The notes below the pieces were generated by a model, which was not told the origin of the DNA, made no database searches, and was given only the letters and a program-made list of their open reading frames with translations. A stretch of DNA of 64,000 bases, taken from assembly GCA_023014485.1 (NCBI GenBank), contig JAJOZX010000481.1, forward strand, positions 1,253,501 through 1,317,500. The letters run 5' to 3'. Below, in pieces: positions 36,620 through 47,193 of the stretch (positions are counted from its first letter, which is position 1; every line of letters starts with the position of its first letter). Both the position numbers and the translations under genes were made by a program. The stretch is from Bathynomus jamesi. Lineage: Eukaryota; Arthropoda; Malacostraca; Isopoda; Cirolanidae.

Positions 36620-39402
36620 CAGGGCTGTGGAGCTGGCACCAAAATCTTAAGCTCCGGCTACAGCATTTTCAAGTTTCTGGCTCCAACTCTGGCTCCAGCA
36701 TTTTTTTATGCCCAGCTCCGGCTCCGGCTCCTCTCACCATATATTAATGATTGATAAATCTCTTGAAATTGTACCTTGCTACTCATAGGCCATAGCAGGC
36801 AGCCACACAAAACATTTCATCACCATCACATGATTCATCAGGCTACTTTTTAAAATTTAGACCAAAGCCTGTTGCAGCTATTAATCTAAATTCTAATGAC
36901 TATAGCTATGCCTTTGTGGCTTTTTTTTATCATTTATTAATAATAATATTACCTACACCTTTCATGACAAAAAAAAATGTTTTACAAAAAGACAAAAAAA
37001 AAAACCTTATTCGTTTGTATTATAGAATGTTTATTTGGAAAATGTAGCCTTTTAAAAAAAAAAATAATTTTTATTACTTTTTATACATCTTCATTACATG
37101 CCTGTCCTCAGAAATAAAATGGCTTCTGCTAAGTCATCCTTCATTGATGCTCTTAAATCAGATTTCACTATTCTCAGTGCTGAAAAGAGGCATTCTACAC
37201 TGACTTGTGTGGGTGGTAGAGCTGATACAATACTAGCTACATTCCTTACAATCTTTGGATATAAGGGTATGACATCATCAACTGTCAGTTTAGAGGAGTG
37301 GTTGTATTTTTCTACTTCCTTTAATTCAGCATAGAATTCTTGCTTGAATTTGGTTATTTTCATCTGTGGAGGATTCTTTAATTCTACTTTAAGACGTTTT
37401 GCATTTGATCTATCTATTCTGCCCAAATATTTTGTGAAATCTTCCTCATCATTTGAAGAGGATGATTGGTTGGTAATGCTGCTATCTTCTTCATTCTGGG
37501 TGTCTGGTTTTTCAGATACCAGCTTTTCCATGCGCAATGCAATGTCATAGAGGGCCTCTTTTCCTTTAGCTTTTTGATCTTCATTTAATAGAACTCTGTT
37601 CATTGGGTCTATGTAAACAGCAGCTAATACAATTGCATTTTCTAATAGTAATACCTCTCTTTTCTTCATCGAAGAAACAATTCCCTCAGCAAGTAGTCCT
37701 CCTGTTTGATTGAGACGAAATATTAATTCTTTCCATGCCAACAAGAATTCACCAGAAGTTAATTCTTCTGTTTGAAACTTTTTAGTGACAGCAAAAGGGT
37801 AACGAAGCAGAACTTCTAATTGGGTCAATTGCATCCATTCATTTTCAGTTAATGAGACATTTTGATTTGCCAGGTCTTCAAGATGTGGTTTCAGATCAAG
37901 CAAATGCTTAATCATCAAATAGGTGCTGCCCCACCGAGTATCTTGATCTAAAATAGCTCCCATACCTGAATGTTTCTTCACAATGGAGTCTATTTTTGGT
38001 GTTCTGGCTGCAGTGGCTACCTGTCTGAACTTGCTGATCATAGTTGCTACATGTCGTTCTTTTAATCCATCCCTTATCGCTAACTGCAATGTATGCACAA
38101 CACAGCGCATGTGTTGAATATGAGATAGCATAGTGGCTTCTTCAGCAATATCATCTAGAACTTCTTCATCTTGTTCTGTCACTATCAATTCATTTACAGA
38201 ATCAATTTCAGAAATGTCATCTTCATTTTCCATTATTTCCTTAGTAACTGTCCCTCTATTTAGTTTTTCAATAGTGCTTAGCATATTCAAAGCATTGTCA
38301 GTGACAATACATAGAACTTGTTTTTTTTATTTTAAAATCTTGTAACACAGTTTCGACTAACTTAGAAAGATATTCACTGGTGTGATGTGCATGTGTATTC
38401 CTTACTGCCAGTGTCCGAGTCACCTTTTTATTGTTGTCATCTATATATCTCACATTAATGGCAAAATAATTAACTCTATGGCAAGTGTATCCATCCATTT
38501 TGAGGAACACAAAGCGCTCCTTAAGAGTTCTTTGAAGTTCCTCCTTTTTGTGTGTGGCATCTTCAATCACAATCTTTCTAATGCTATTTCTATCCAAAGA
38601 AACTTGGAGTTTACTGGCCATTTCTCCATTAAGACCTAAAAAAGCTGGTGTTGAGAAAAAAGATAAAGGTATACTATTTTTTACCACCATTTCTATGATG
38701 TACTTCTTGAATTTATCTGAGGTCATATTTATAGTAACTTTATTACTAGGAAAGAAACTTGTTAATGGTGACATTTGCAATTGTTCCCAGGACAAATTTT
38801 ACTTTTAGTTGAGGTGGATGCTTGACTTGCTTCACTGTCTTTCTTATTAACAATTTCTAAAATTTTTGGATGAAATCGTTGTAGATGTCTTTTTAAATTT
38901 GATGTCTTGCCAGTCTGGGTTGGTACTTTTGTATCATAGCTTGTACAAGAACTAATTTTAGTTTCACATAATTGTTCATTATTATTTTCTTTCTTACAGT
39001 GACAAATGAAATATTTTCCATCTGTAGAAACTGTGAAGTATTCAAATAATGCAAACTTTGTTTGACTTTGAGATCTAGTTGTCATTATGAAAGGGCTCAA
39101 AAAAAGAAGAATGAAACTTAATATTTCAATTTTTAAAAATTAAGCTTACTAGTTTAAGTTTCTAAAAATTAACACATTTCCTGAAAAAAATTAAGTCCAA
39201 TTAAAAATCATTCAAAAAAAAAAAAATAGCACAAAAAAGTTTGTATCTAAATATGAACTCTTTGTATTGGGCTGGAGCCGGAGCTGACACATTTTTTATC
39301 AGCTCCAGCTCCAGCTTCCCAAAAATAACTGGCTCCAACTCCAGCTCCACTCACCAAAATTGCTTCAAGCTCCAGCTCCTGGCTCCTGGCTCCACAGCCC
39401 TG
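36620..39402 (-). mobile_element. hAT element H1 inserted in X copy B
   Basis: The 2783-bp insert has ends CAGGGCTGTGGAGC and GCTCCACAGCCCTG, a perfect 14-bp TIR. The 8-bp TSD is GCAAAAGC (36612-36619 and 39403-39410). Copy C has a single uninterrupted GCAAAAGC at the same place. Subterminal GCTCC-rich repeats lie at both ends. Confidence 0.96.
37094..39100 (-). pseudogene. H1 hAT transposase, near-complete (two frameshifts)
   Basis: Cut-and-paste transposase of the BED/hATC type. The N-terminal BED finger (39100-38762) includes YFICHCKKEN, CETKIS and LKRHLQRFH. The second segment (38795-38298) ends with KMDGYTCHRVNYFAINVRY (first Asp). The third segment (38290-37094, 398 codons) begins within the second-Asp motif TDNALNM and has MRCVVHTLQLAI (C..H) and DQDTRWGSTYLM (RW). 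It finishes with the dimerisation domain SVECLFSALRIVKSDLRASM. The frame breaks are at about 38780 and at a T8 run near 38320; both could be recent or sequencing indels. All recognised catalytic blocks survive, so this is the best-preserved classical hAT in the window. Confidence 0.9.
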
Positions 39403-40023
39403 GCAAAAGCAAGCCTACAAAGACATGTCGAAAAACAATTTTTAACAGCTGAAGACATGTACCAGTTTTGTTCCAATGAAATGGTCTTTAATAAAATTTT
39501 TGTATGTGTCATCAATGAAAATCAAGGAGATCAAAGAGAGATTAGAGCAGCGCTTCAGCCCTTCAATCAAGTCAATTGCAGGTACCCTAAAGCTTCATAG
39601 ATTTGTACCTATGTCAATGGATAGCTTAATGGTTTACCCAGTCTCTCAGATTGCCAAAGGAGAGCTCAAAAGCCTACTGAAGGATATTGGCACTCAGTCT
39701 GGTAGTGAAGAGGGCAGCAGTCTTCAAGGAAACACATGCACTGAAGTGAAAGTTGGGTGTTTTGTTGGATGTATATATGGACAAGAACTGTGGTTTGGGC
39801 TGGTAAAAGACTATGATGCTGAATATGAAGATTACATTATCAATTTCCTGCATCCCTCAGGCATTGCCCCATCATATAAGGGGTTCCAAAAAATCTTAGC
39901 CCCCCCATTTGCAGCTTACATGTTTACTTATATCGAAATAGTTTTTAGTGACTATAAAAATATATAAAATTCTTTATTTATTGCAGGTATTAAAATTACT
40001 CTAGCTGATAAAGTGATAATATA

Positions 40024-41190
40024 ATGGCTTCTCAATTAATTGGTGATTCGGAGAGGCAACGTGTGATAGATCGCATACGAGCAATAACATTTCAGGAAGC
40101 TTGTGATGCTGGAGCCACCTTTATAACACGTTCATGGGTTGCCAAAAAGTTGCGAAGAAGTGAGGACTTCATCAAAAGAAATTGGAATAAAACTTTGGAT
40201 GAATGTGAAATGGATACAACCAAATCTGGGTGCCCAAATTTGCCACTCTCTCAGGAAACAAAGGACATCATTGAAAGCGGTATGCGTAAGCGGAAAAACA
40301 GCTGTGCTAAACTTTCTAGAGAGATCGAAGTGTTGAGAGGAAAGATCGTTAGTGGTGAGATCATTCGACTGTACCATCATAGGCAAGGTTTAAAGCCTTG
40401 GCATGAACTTCCAAAGCCAAGAAAAACTCAACTTAACATCGATGACAGAATGTGGTTTGCCCATTATCTTGAAGATTGGGATGTGGATGATTTCATGCAT
40501 TTAGCTGTCTCCAATGAATTTTTTGTTTACGTAACACATTGGCCTATCTACCAAAATGATCGAGTGAGGGCCACACCACCAGATGAAATCGATGACAATG
40601 AACATTATCGCGAATTATTAAAAAGTCCAGACTGTGTTGGTGTGTGTGTTTTGCTCACTGCAAAGAGGCTCATGTGGGTGCTGAAGCCAAATGGTCAGAG
40701 TTGGGATGGACAGTATTTTCATGATATTATTCTATCCCAGCATGTCATTCTACCAAAATGATCGAGTGAGGGCCACACCACCAGATGAAATCGATGACAA
40801 TGAACATTATCGCGAATTATTAAAAAGTCCAGACTGTGTTGGTGTGTGTGTTTTGTTCACTGCAAAGAGGCTCATGTGGGTGCTGAAGCCAAATGGTCAG
40901 AGTTGGGATGGACAGTATTTTCGTGATATTATTCTATCCCAGCATGTCATTCCTTTTCTAAGAAACCCAAACAATGTTATGGATGTCGATCAGGTCACAC
41001 TTCTACACAATAAGGCCCCCTGCTTTAAGGCATTAGCCACTCAGCAGTTGTTGCAGAACCATGAGATCAATTTCCTTGGAAATGAAGAATGGCCAGGAAA
41101 TTCGCCTGACCTGAACATCTGTGAACACATTGGATCAGTTATAAAGGACAAGGTTGAATGTCTCTTGTTTCAAGAACCTGCAGCAAATTG
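40024..41190 (+). pseudogene. Tc1/mariner transposase, duplicated segment and lost catalytic Asp
   Basis: The frame starts at MASQLIGDSERQRVIDRIRA, with helix-turn-helix-like text (TRSWVAKKLRRSEDFIKRNW), and runs to 40761. A 202-bp tandem duplication (40548-40749 and 40750-40951) then shifts the frame, and the protein continues at 40691-41191. The second catalytic position reads LLHNKAPCFKA where a D is expected after H. The first reads VSNEFFVYV where SDEFF is usual. The third is intact in GNSPDLNICE. There are 37 residues between the second and third positions, suggesting a DD37E-type group. The transposase is therefore dead through both the duplication and the D-to-N changes. Confidence 0.85.
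40548..40951. repeat. 202-bp tandem duplication inside the transposase
   Basis: Two direct copies start CTACCAAAATGATCGAG at 40548 and 40750 and differ at only a few bases (for example TTGCTCACTG against TTGTTCACTG). The length is not a multiple of three, so it breaks the frame. Confidence 0.95.
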
Positions 41191-41629
41191 ATTTTCGAAG
41201 GATACAATAATGCAACACATTGAAACTGTTTTAGCAAATTTGCGTAACGATCAAGATCTATTCATCACTTTTGGCAAGCTACCCAAAGCGAATTCAGGCT
41301 GTCTTGGAAGCCAATGGTGGGAACACCAAGTTTTAATTGTTTCTCATTAAATTCAGGATTAAGTTCTCTTTTGTAAGGTATATTTAGTTTTACTGTACCT
41401 CTAATAGTTTAGGCCATGGGTGGGGAGGCTAAGGTTTATTGGAGCCCCGTACATTCCCAACCAAAGAAGATAGTTGCCCAGTGCCAGCAAACAATATCCT
41501 TGGAGCAGTACAGGCAGGACTAAGAGGAGGAACACATATCCGGTATATTTTCCCAGCAGAAGATATGGAAAACTTTGCAAAGGAGCATATAAATAGATTA
41601 ACCTAAATTTTACTGTGTATATGTACATA

Positions 41630-42226
41630 TGGGTAATTCTAGGGCAGATCAACCAATGGACACCACCACCACCTCCTCTTCAATTTTGCTGAAACTTGGT
41701 ACAGGGGTAGATTTTCGCCAAAAAATATGATTCCCAAGTTTTTAGCTTCATCTGACCAACGGTTCAAAAGTTATGAGTGACATCATTTTGAGGTCAAGCA
41801 TTGACCTCACATTTTTCAAACTGCCATAACTTTCCTCCTGTTGGTCATAGCCATATAAAAGTATACATATTTGGAATCCGAATGATCTGTAGATTCCAAA
41901 AATGACCATTTTTGATGTAGGATGAAAAATAAAAATTTTACTTATAAATGAATATTTGAGGTCATCATTTCACCTCTCAGATACTGAATTTCAGAAAAAT
42001 TCATTGATGAAAAAAATGTTCCCTTATCATTTATCTACTATCATCAGCTTTAAAAAGTTTGTGTATAGGCCATTATACATGTCAAACACAACTTAAGTAA
42101 TACTAACTTCCTGTATTTTTTTACTATAAACATCTAATTTTGCCTCATTTCATGATCTAGACATCCTGAGAGCTAGATAGCTACAGGTGCTTGAATATAG
42201 AGAAGTATATAAAAGAGTGCTACACA
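41630..42226 (+). repeat. Interspersed repeat R, copy 3
   Basis: Begins GGGTAATTCTAGGGCAGATC directly where family X copy B stops matching copy C. It ends at TATATAAAAGAGTGC beside a (TA)n tract, in the same orientation as copy 2. Confidence 0.88.
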
Positions 42227-42257
42227 TATATATATATATGATATGATATATCATGTG

Positions 42258-42288
<31 letters not shown>

Positions 42289-42297
42289 ATATATATA
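42227..42297. repeat. (TA)n microsatellite
   Basis: Interrupted TA tract following repeat R3. Confidence 0.9.
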
Positions 42298-42402
42298 ACT
42301 GCAATGACCACGCAGTATTAAATGAATAGAAACGACATAAGTATTAAGGAACATTTTCTGCACACGAGGAGGAGATAACGATAAATGAAAAATGAGGTGA
42401 CT

Positions 42403-42475
42403 GCCCGGGAATCGAACCCAGGGCCTTCCAATTGCCGGTTGGACGCGCTACCATTATGCTACGGACCTCGATTAA
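42403..42475 (-). repeat. tRNA-like SINE head, left arm
   Basis: It has an A-box-like TAGCATAATGGTAGCG and an exact B box GGTTCGATTCC. TCCAA/TTGGA forms a 5-bp anticodon stem around the loop CCGGCAA. The position before the anticodon is C rather than T and the acceptor arms do not pair over seven bases, so this is a tRNA-derived Pol III promoter rather than a working tRNA gene. Confidence 0.7.
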
Positions 42476-42918
42476 TCACAAATCGAAATTCTCCCACATA
42501 GGGCAGAAACCATGCCCTGAGAGGGCACCCTCGCAAATCGTGAATATGCGCATATAACTGCAATGACCACGCAGTATATAAATGAATAGAAACGACATAA
42601 GTATTAAGGAACGTTTCTGCACACGAGAGAGAGATAACGAATAAATGAAAAATGAGGCGAACCACCCGGGAATCGAACCCAGCGCGTCCAACCGGCAATT
42701 GGAAGGCCCTGGGTTCGATTCCCGGCAGTTCACCTCATTTTTCATTTATTCGTTATCTCTCCTCCTCGTGTGCAGAAACGTTCCTTAATACTTATGTCAT
42801 TTCTATTCATTTATATACTGCGTGGTCATTGCAGTTATATGCGCATATTCACGATTTGCGAGGGTGCCCTCTCAGGGCATTGGTTTCTGCCCTATGTGGG
42901 AGAATTTCGATTTGTGAT

Positions 42919-42991
42919 TAATCGAGGTCCGTAGCATAATGGTAGCGCGTCCAACCGCAATTGGAAGGCCCTGGGTTCGATTCCCGGGCGG
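42919..42991 (+). repeat. tRNA-like SINE head, right arm
   Basis: Same tRNA-like sequence as the left arm on the opposite strand, but one G is missing from the anticodon loop (AACCGCAATT). The A and B boxes are intact. Confidence 0.7.
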
Positions 42992-43068
42992 TTCGCCTCA
43001 TTTTTCATTTATTCGTTATCTCTCCTCCTCGTGTGCAGAAACGTTCCTTAATACTTATGTCGTTTCTA

Positions 43069-43070
<2 letters not shown>

Positions 43071-43145
<75 letters not shown>
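43071..43145. repeat. (TA)n(TG)n microsatellite
   Basis: TA tract passing into TG tract at the end of the SINE inverted repeat. Confidence 0.95.
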
Positions 43146-43150
<5 letters not shown>

Positions 43151-44179
43151 TGAACCATAAATAATTCCCATATTCCTATACTATCTTATTCTTCATGTAA
43201 TTCTTGTATTCATTTATATAGTTCTTGTATTCATTTTAAGAAAAAGTATTCATTTTAAAAATTCATGTGTTATATGGTTCATGTATTTATATAATCCTGT
43301 ATATTCTTATATATTTAACTTTATATAATGCCTATACTCATATGTATGTATGTGTGTGTATTCATTTTTACATAAGGACCAAAACCATACCCAACGCGAG
43401 TTTGGATAAAATTTTTGATTTGCTTTCTACTTTGCCAAATAATTGGTGACCTGTTTTTTAAAAATCTCAATCATTTTTTTTTATTTCGCTTAATAAGGAA
43501 TCCTGCTAAAGCTTTGCAATGTTCATATTTTGTATACATTCTCTTTTGTTATAAAAGATGAGATCATGTCTTGCCTAAGCATTAAAATTGTACATCTTAA
43601 ACCTTGAAATTTTACTTGTATGCATATTTTAGTGTAAAGATGCATAGTCCAATTTCCACTTTTAGTTAACTTGGCAGCTCATGATAACATCAGATCTGAA
43701 AAGTCGCGGTTTAAGATAAAAATATGGTTTAATCTTCAAATTTTTGTTTACTCATTCAAGCCTTACCACAGCTGAAAATTTACTTTATTTTCGAATATTG
43801 TGCAAATAATACAGCCTTTTTAGCATTTAATAATATGATGTTAGCAGTTTTTGGGTATATAAACCCCAGTAAAAATCTTCCATTGTCATTCAGAAGCTAA
43901 TTCAGAGGCTGAGCACTACCTGTACATTTTAGCAGTAAATTACAGTAAAAGATAGTCTTTATCTTATCCTTCGAGCCTTGCTCTCTTCAGAAGAACTTAG
44001 TCATTAAACTTTCCGGATACGCTATAAGAAGAGTCCGGAATCTTCAGAACCTTTAGTAGTCTACCAGAGTCCTCCGAGCCGCTATAGAAGAACTTGGAGA
44101 GTAATATAGAAGGAAGCTACTACAAGTCACACATCTGTTGCTGCCACCTAACTAGAACCCCCGTCGACTTCGAACCAAC
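43146..44179. other. No gene; possible degraded LTR-like stretch at 43.9-44.18 kb
   Basis: AT-rich DNA without a supported frame. From about 43900 the base composition becomes more balanced (CCGAGCCGCTATAGAAGAAC, CCCCCGTCGACTTCGAACC). The sequence would continue into GACGGAGGAGTTAACA if the family Y insertion were absent. It could be part of a retroelement, but no coding support exists. Confidence 0.4.
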
Positions 44180-44405
44180 CCGGGCCAATTTAGGGCGGGT
44201 CATACTATACATTTTTTAAATCAATGGAGAGGGGTTTCAAATGACATATTTTGGTGTATAGAACACAATTCTGAAGAAAATATTTAATTCTGATAACCCT
44301 AACCTACATCATTTTGCAGTTGATTATTATTCAAATTGTTGATTATTTTACTATTGTAGTTACCCCAGAATATGTCTTCTCACGTTTTCTATCATGGCTG
44401 ATCAC

Positions 44406-47089
44406 TAGGGTGTCCCAGCCTCACATGTGAAAATAAAAATTTGCAAGAGTCAAATCGCACACCCTCTTTAATTAATTACACTTGAAGAAAGGAAAAAATG
44501 GGCGAAATTTCATTGGCCTATTAGGAGGGGAAGGGTCCCCTCATTGACCTTGTTTATTCGACCCTATATGAACAAACGTAATGCTCAGCATTAATCATTC
44601 TAGAATGGAAAATGAAATGTAAATTCTTTCTAATGACTAAATTAAAGGAAATGGAAATTCTTCCTAATGGCACATTTCATTTCGGGGACAGAGGATCTTT
44701 TTGTCTGCTGAGGGGAACTGCTGACAGTGTATTCGACGACTTGGTACACGAGCTGCCGTTCCTCCTCGTATTTTGTCAGGCCCTCGTTGAAATCTTCCGC
44801 AGTTTCACCGCCCTTTCTGCCGCGTCGTTCACAGACTTCAACGATGGTGCACATCCTTCGAGATCTTTGGGGGTTTTTGGAACCGGCAGCTTCAGGCAAT
44901 GAAAAAGGTTTTGAGTCCTTTTCGTGACCAAGGTGCTCAAATCCGACCGTCTCACAGTCAAGACACTCTTTCCCTCCAGCCGACGCAGATCTTTTGGGTT
45001 TTCGGTCTTCTTGTGCAGGTTTTGGAGCATGGCCGTCTTCTCTGCATCGGTGGTTTTGGAGGAGAACATAGCGAGTCCGGCTAAATCTTCGCTTAGGTAC
45101 CAGAGGTGGCCCCGGAATTTCATCAATGCGGCGGTACCTACATCATGATCCACCGCCTTGTACCGCTCTAGGTCCTCCAACAGCTCCAGGTCATTGACGG
45201 GCGCGTCCGCCATCAATGGAGCCTCGAACCACCTCTGGAGGTAGATGGTGACGGCAAAGACGTTTATCCTGCGTAGTGACTGGACCTCGTGAGCGGTCAG
45301 GTGGAATTTGCTTCGGAAGATGAACATCTTAAGACAGTAAATGCCTTTGGCCATCCACCTGGCTCGGTGGTATCCTCCAGGACGATTGTACCGGAGATCT
45401 CGTTTGCCATGACCATCGAGGAAGACCAGAGCGAGGATCAGGAACTCCCGGTAATCGTCTCTTGGGTGGCCAACTTCAAGCTGGTCTTCAATGAAGTGGA
45501 CAATCTGCTCTTTTTTCAACGCCACCCATTCCGAAAGGATGTCGCTTGGGCCATCGCCGTTGAACAGAGAGGCCTGCTTCTGGTCGATGAACTCCCATTG
45601 GGATTTGAAGCGAGCGAACAGCGCAATTTCGGGGCCAGAAGACCTGAAGAACAGGTCAAAGACTGAGGTGATTACCAATTCCATCATGTGGTGTCTGCAA
45701 GCCAGGAAAAGAATGCGGCGGTCCATTTGGTCCTGGATAATCGTACAAGCGCCGCTGTGAATACTGGTATTCGACGCTGTTGTGTCGAAGCAGAGACTGG
45801 CAATCCATGGTTGAACTTGCAGCCAATCGTCCAGCACCTTCAGAACAGCTCCAGCCATCCACTGTCCCATGCTGTCAGGGATTTTTGGGATCGCCAACAA
45901 CTTCTCAAGATTCTTTCCGCTGACCAGCACTGGTATGCGATCCGATTTCCCTCCATCCGAATCAGGGAGGAGTTTGCCATCAAAGTGGACGACAAGCGGC
46001 GTATCAGGATTGAACTCGGTCTTGATTCCGGCTGCCAAGTTCTTCCTGGACTTCTGCCGTGAATGGTGAAGACTTGATTTGGACAAGGTGACCGAGGATA
46101 ACTCAACTCCCGCGGCAGTGAGTGCTGGAGCCACAATGTGCATCGCTTGGCGTACTGAGGTTCCAGTTCGATCCAGGGCTGCAGCAAAATTGGGATATTG
46201 GATGATCCTCCTTGCCGACACTTGGCTGTCCTTGGGAGTGGATCGAGGAGCCGAAGGACCAGGAGAGGAATATTGGACATCATCATTGGATGCTTCGGCC
46301 ATGGACTCCGAAGAAGAAGAAGACCCACTTTTCACCGTTCCTTTTGCTTGCAGTGAGTCCATCTCTTCGCGGCTTTTCTTCTTCCTCTTCTCTTCAGCTG
46401 CTCGGCGTTTCTCCCACTCCGCTGCCCTGTGAGCAAACTCCAGGTCCTCTCCTCCGATGTACATCTTCCGCACGGTTCGCTGGTCATTCAGAAAGTCTCA
46501 ATCTTCGGGGACTTTGATGAGTTTCATGGCATTGGCATGAGCTGTTTCGAACAGTGTATTCAGGTTGGCTTGGAATCCCTTTTCCCGCTCCAGTTGCTTC
46601 TCTCCCCCATGGTTTTGGTTTCTGGCAACCTTCTCGTAGTCCGTGGAGAGGGCCTTGATCCTCTCGACGCACTTGGGCTTGTGGGAGGTCAGAATAGATG
46701 CCCGAGCCCACACCGCCGTAACCTCATCAGCTACCACATTGGCAGCTTCTGCCATGGACGTTTTTTTCTTCCGAGTGAAGAACAACAGACATCAAAGAAC
46801 ATCTCCCACTGTCGGGAGTTGACACACCATTTCCAGGGGTTCATTTCGCAACACCCCCACCAACCACACAGTCTCCTGCTTTCTTGTATCCATAACCTGA
46901 AAAGAAGTATGCTACAATTAGTATAAGGTAGAGAGTAGCTGTTCAGCAATAGTAACACATGGTTTGAGGGGACCCTTAAAATTAAAGAACATGAATGAAA
47001 TTCATCTTGCTGGCATGTTTTTACGACTGGAAGAAATTAGGGGGGTGTGCATGACAAACTTCAGGAACAAAAAAAATTGGGACACTCTA
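44406..47089 (-). mobile_element. Family Y transposon Y1, nearly intact
   Basis: CTGATCAC at 44398-44405 and 47090-47097 is an exact 8-bp TSD. The termini are TAGGGTGTCCCA and, reversed, TAGAGTGTCCCA. Similarity of the inverted ends continues for about 125 bp (CACACCC near the outside, AAGGGTCCCCTCA near the inside). The element is 2684 bp with one long minus-strand gene, and lies inside Y2. Confidence 0.92.
44776..46785 (-). pseudogene. Y1 transposase-like protein, one in-frame TGA
   Basis: One frame of 670 codons is interrupted only by TGA at 46498-46500, in the context KVPED-stop-DFLNDQR. The N-terminal part has VWARASILTSHKPK, LFETAHANAMKLI and a charged helical stretch. An HTH-like segment follows (DRTGTSVRQAMHIV, VTLSKSSLHHSRQKSRK). 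The core is VVHFDGKLLPDSD (first acidic motif), LCFDTTASNTSIHSGACT (second), FLACRHHMMELV (C.HH) and HRARWMAKGIY (RW). This order, D / D / C..H / RW, is that of hAT transposases (DGWT, DNAAN, CxxH, RW). The C-terminus SVNDAAERAVKL resembles the AER-x-FS region of hATC. The protein family itself is, to my knowledge, uncharacterised. The gene fills its element and has no neighbour. Confidence 0.82.
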
Positions 47090-47193
47090 CTGATCACGTT
47101 ATCTCTCATAGAGCATTGTTCTAACTAATTCATATAAACACATATAATGTAATTCATATAATAATAATAATATTTAAATACTCAAATAAAAAG

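Larger units (their letters stand above)
39879..41449 (+). mobile_element. Tc1/mariner element inserted in X copy B
   Basis: TA at 39877-39878 and 41450-41451 flanks the insert. The ends are AGGGGTTCC...CTTAGCC and, reversed, CGGGGCTCC...CTTAGCC, with about 22 of 27 positions equal. Copy C reads CATCATATACATTCCC at the same place with a single TA, which confirms the insertion to the base. Confidence 0.93.
33635..41629 (+). pseudogene. Orphan family X, copy B, split by three insertions
   Basis: Spliced gene, four blocks. Exon 1 (33679-33980) has MPQNMKFCSDPLKKHKKR and CVNCLKLI. Exon 2 (34202-34367) runs from AGMTHQQKQK to SELHK and is flanked by AG and GTAAG. Exon 3 starts after GCAG at 35338 (YELLMRELKDKF). 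The body is in a shifted frame at 35471-36620: EIPSMSKGKVITNETK, CQCPGMKDCK, CDINNEDCMMHKCQNCP, GDFAENYSFIVQDAAQG, HYFTDGCAAQYKNK and EWHFFATSYGK..CDGIGG. It resumes after the hAT at 39411 (KASLQRHVEKQF) and again after the mariner at 41452. The acidic residues in FAEN, FTDG and CDGIGG are compatible with a DDE nuclease, which is inference. Frameshifts occur near 36180, 36400 and 39500. Copy C (56.9-59.7 kb, inverted) is its near-identical relative without insertions. Confidence 0.82.
42298..43076. repeat. Large inverted repeat of tRNA-headed SINE units
   Basis: Two arms meet near 42695 and mirror each other. Each arm contains a tRNA-like head, the body (CTCCTCGTGTGCAGAAACG, CTTAATACTTATGTC), then TGCGTGGTCATTGCAG and a CCCTATGTGGGAGAATTTCG segment that leads into the next tRNA-like head. 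Within an arm the unit is therefore tandem at about 270 bp. At the centre, part of one tRNA-like head is missing, as expected after a head-to-head recombination. Confidence 0.85.

Noticed and set aside
42403..42991. Functional tRNA genes
   Set aside because: The acceptor stem does not pair, the base before the anticodon is C, and one copy lacks a loop base. The tRNA-like part is followed by a shared SINE body.
43900..44187. Solo LTR next to Y2
   Set aside because: No second copy, no TG...CA ends that I could fix and no coding neighbour. Recorded only as a possible degraded stretch.
46498..46500. In-frame TGA of Y1 as a selenocysteine or readthrough codon
   Set aside because: No SECIS-like hairpin was seen after the gene and the position is not a plausible redox site. 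A simple nonsense mutation is enough.
44412..47085. Y1 as a Polinton/Maverick fragment
   Set aside because: There is no polymerase B, capsid or integrase sequence, and the 2.7 kb element is complete between its own TSDs.
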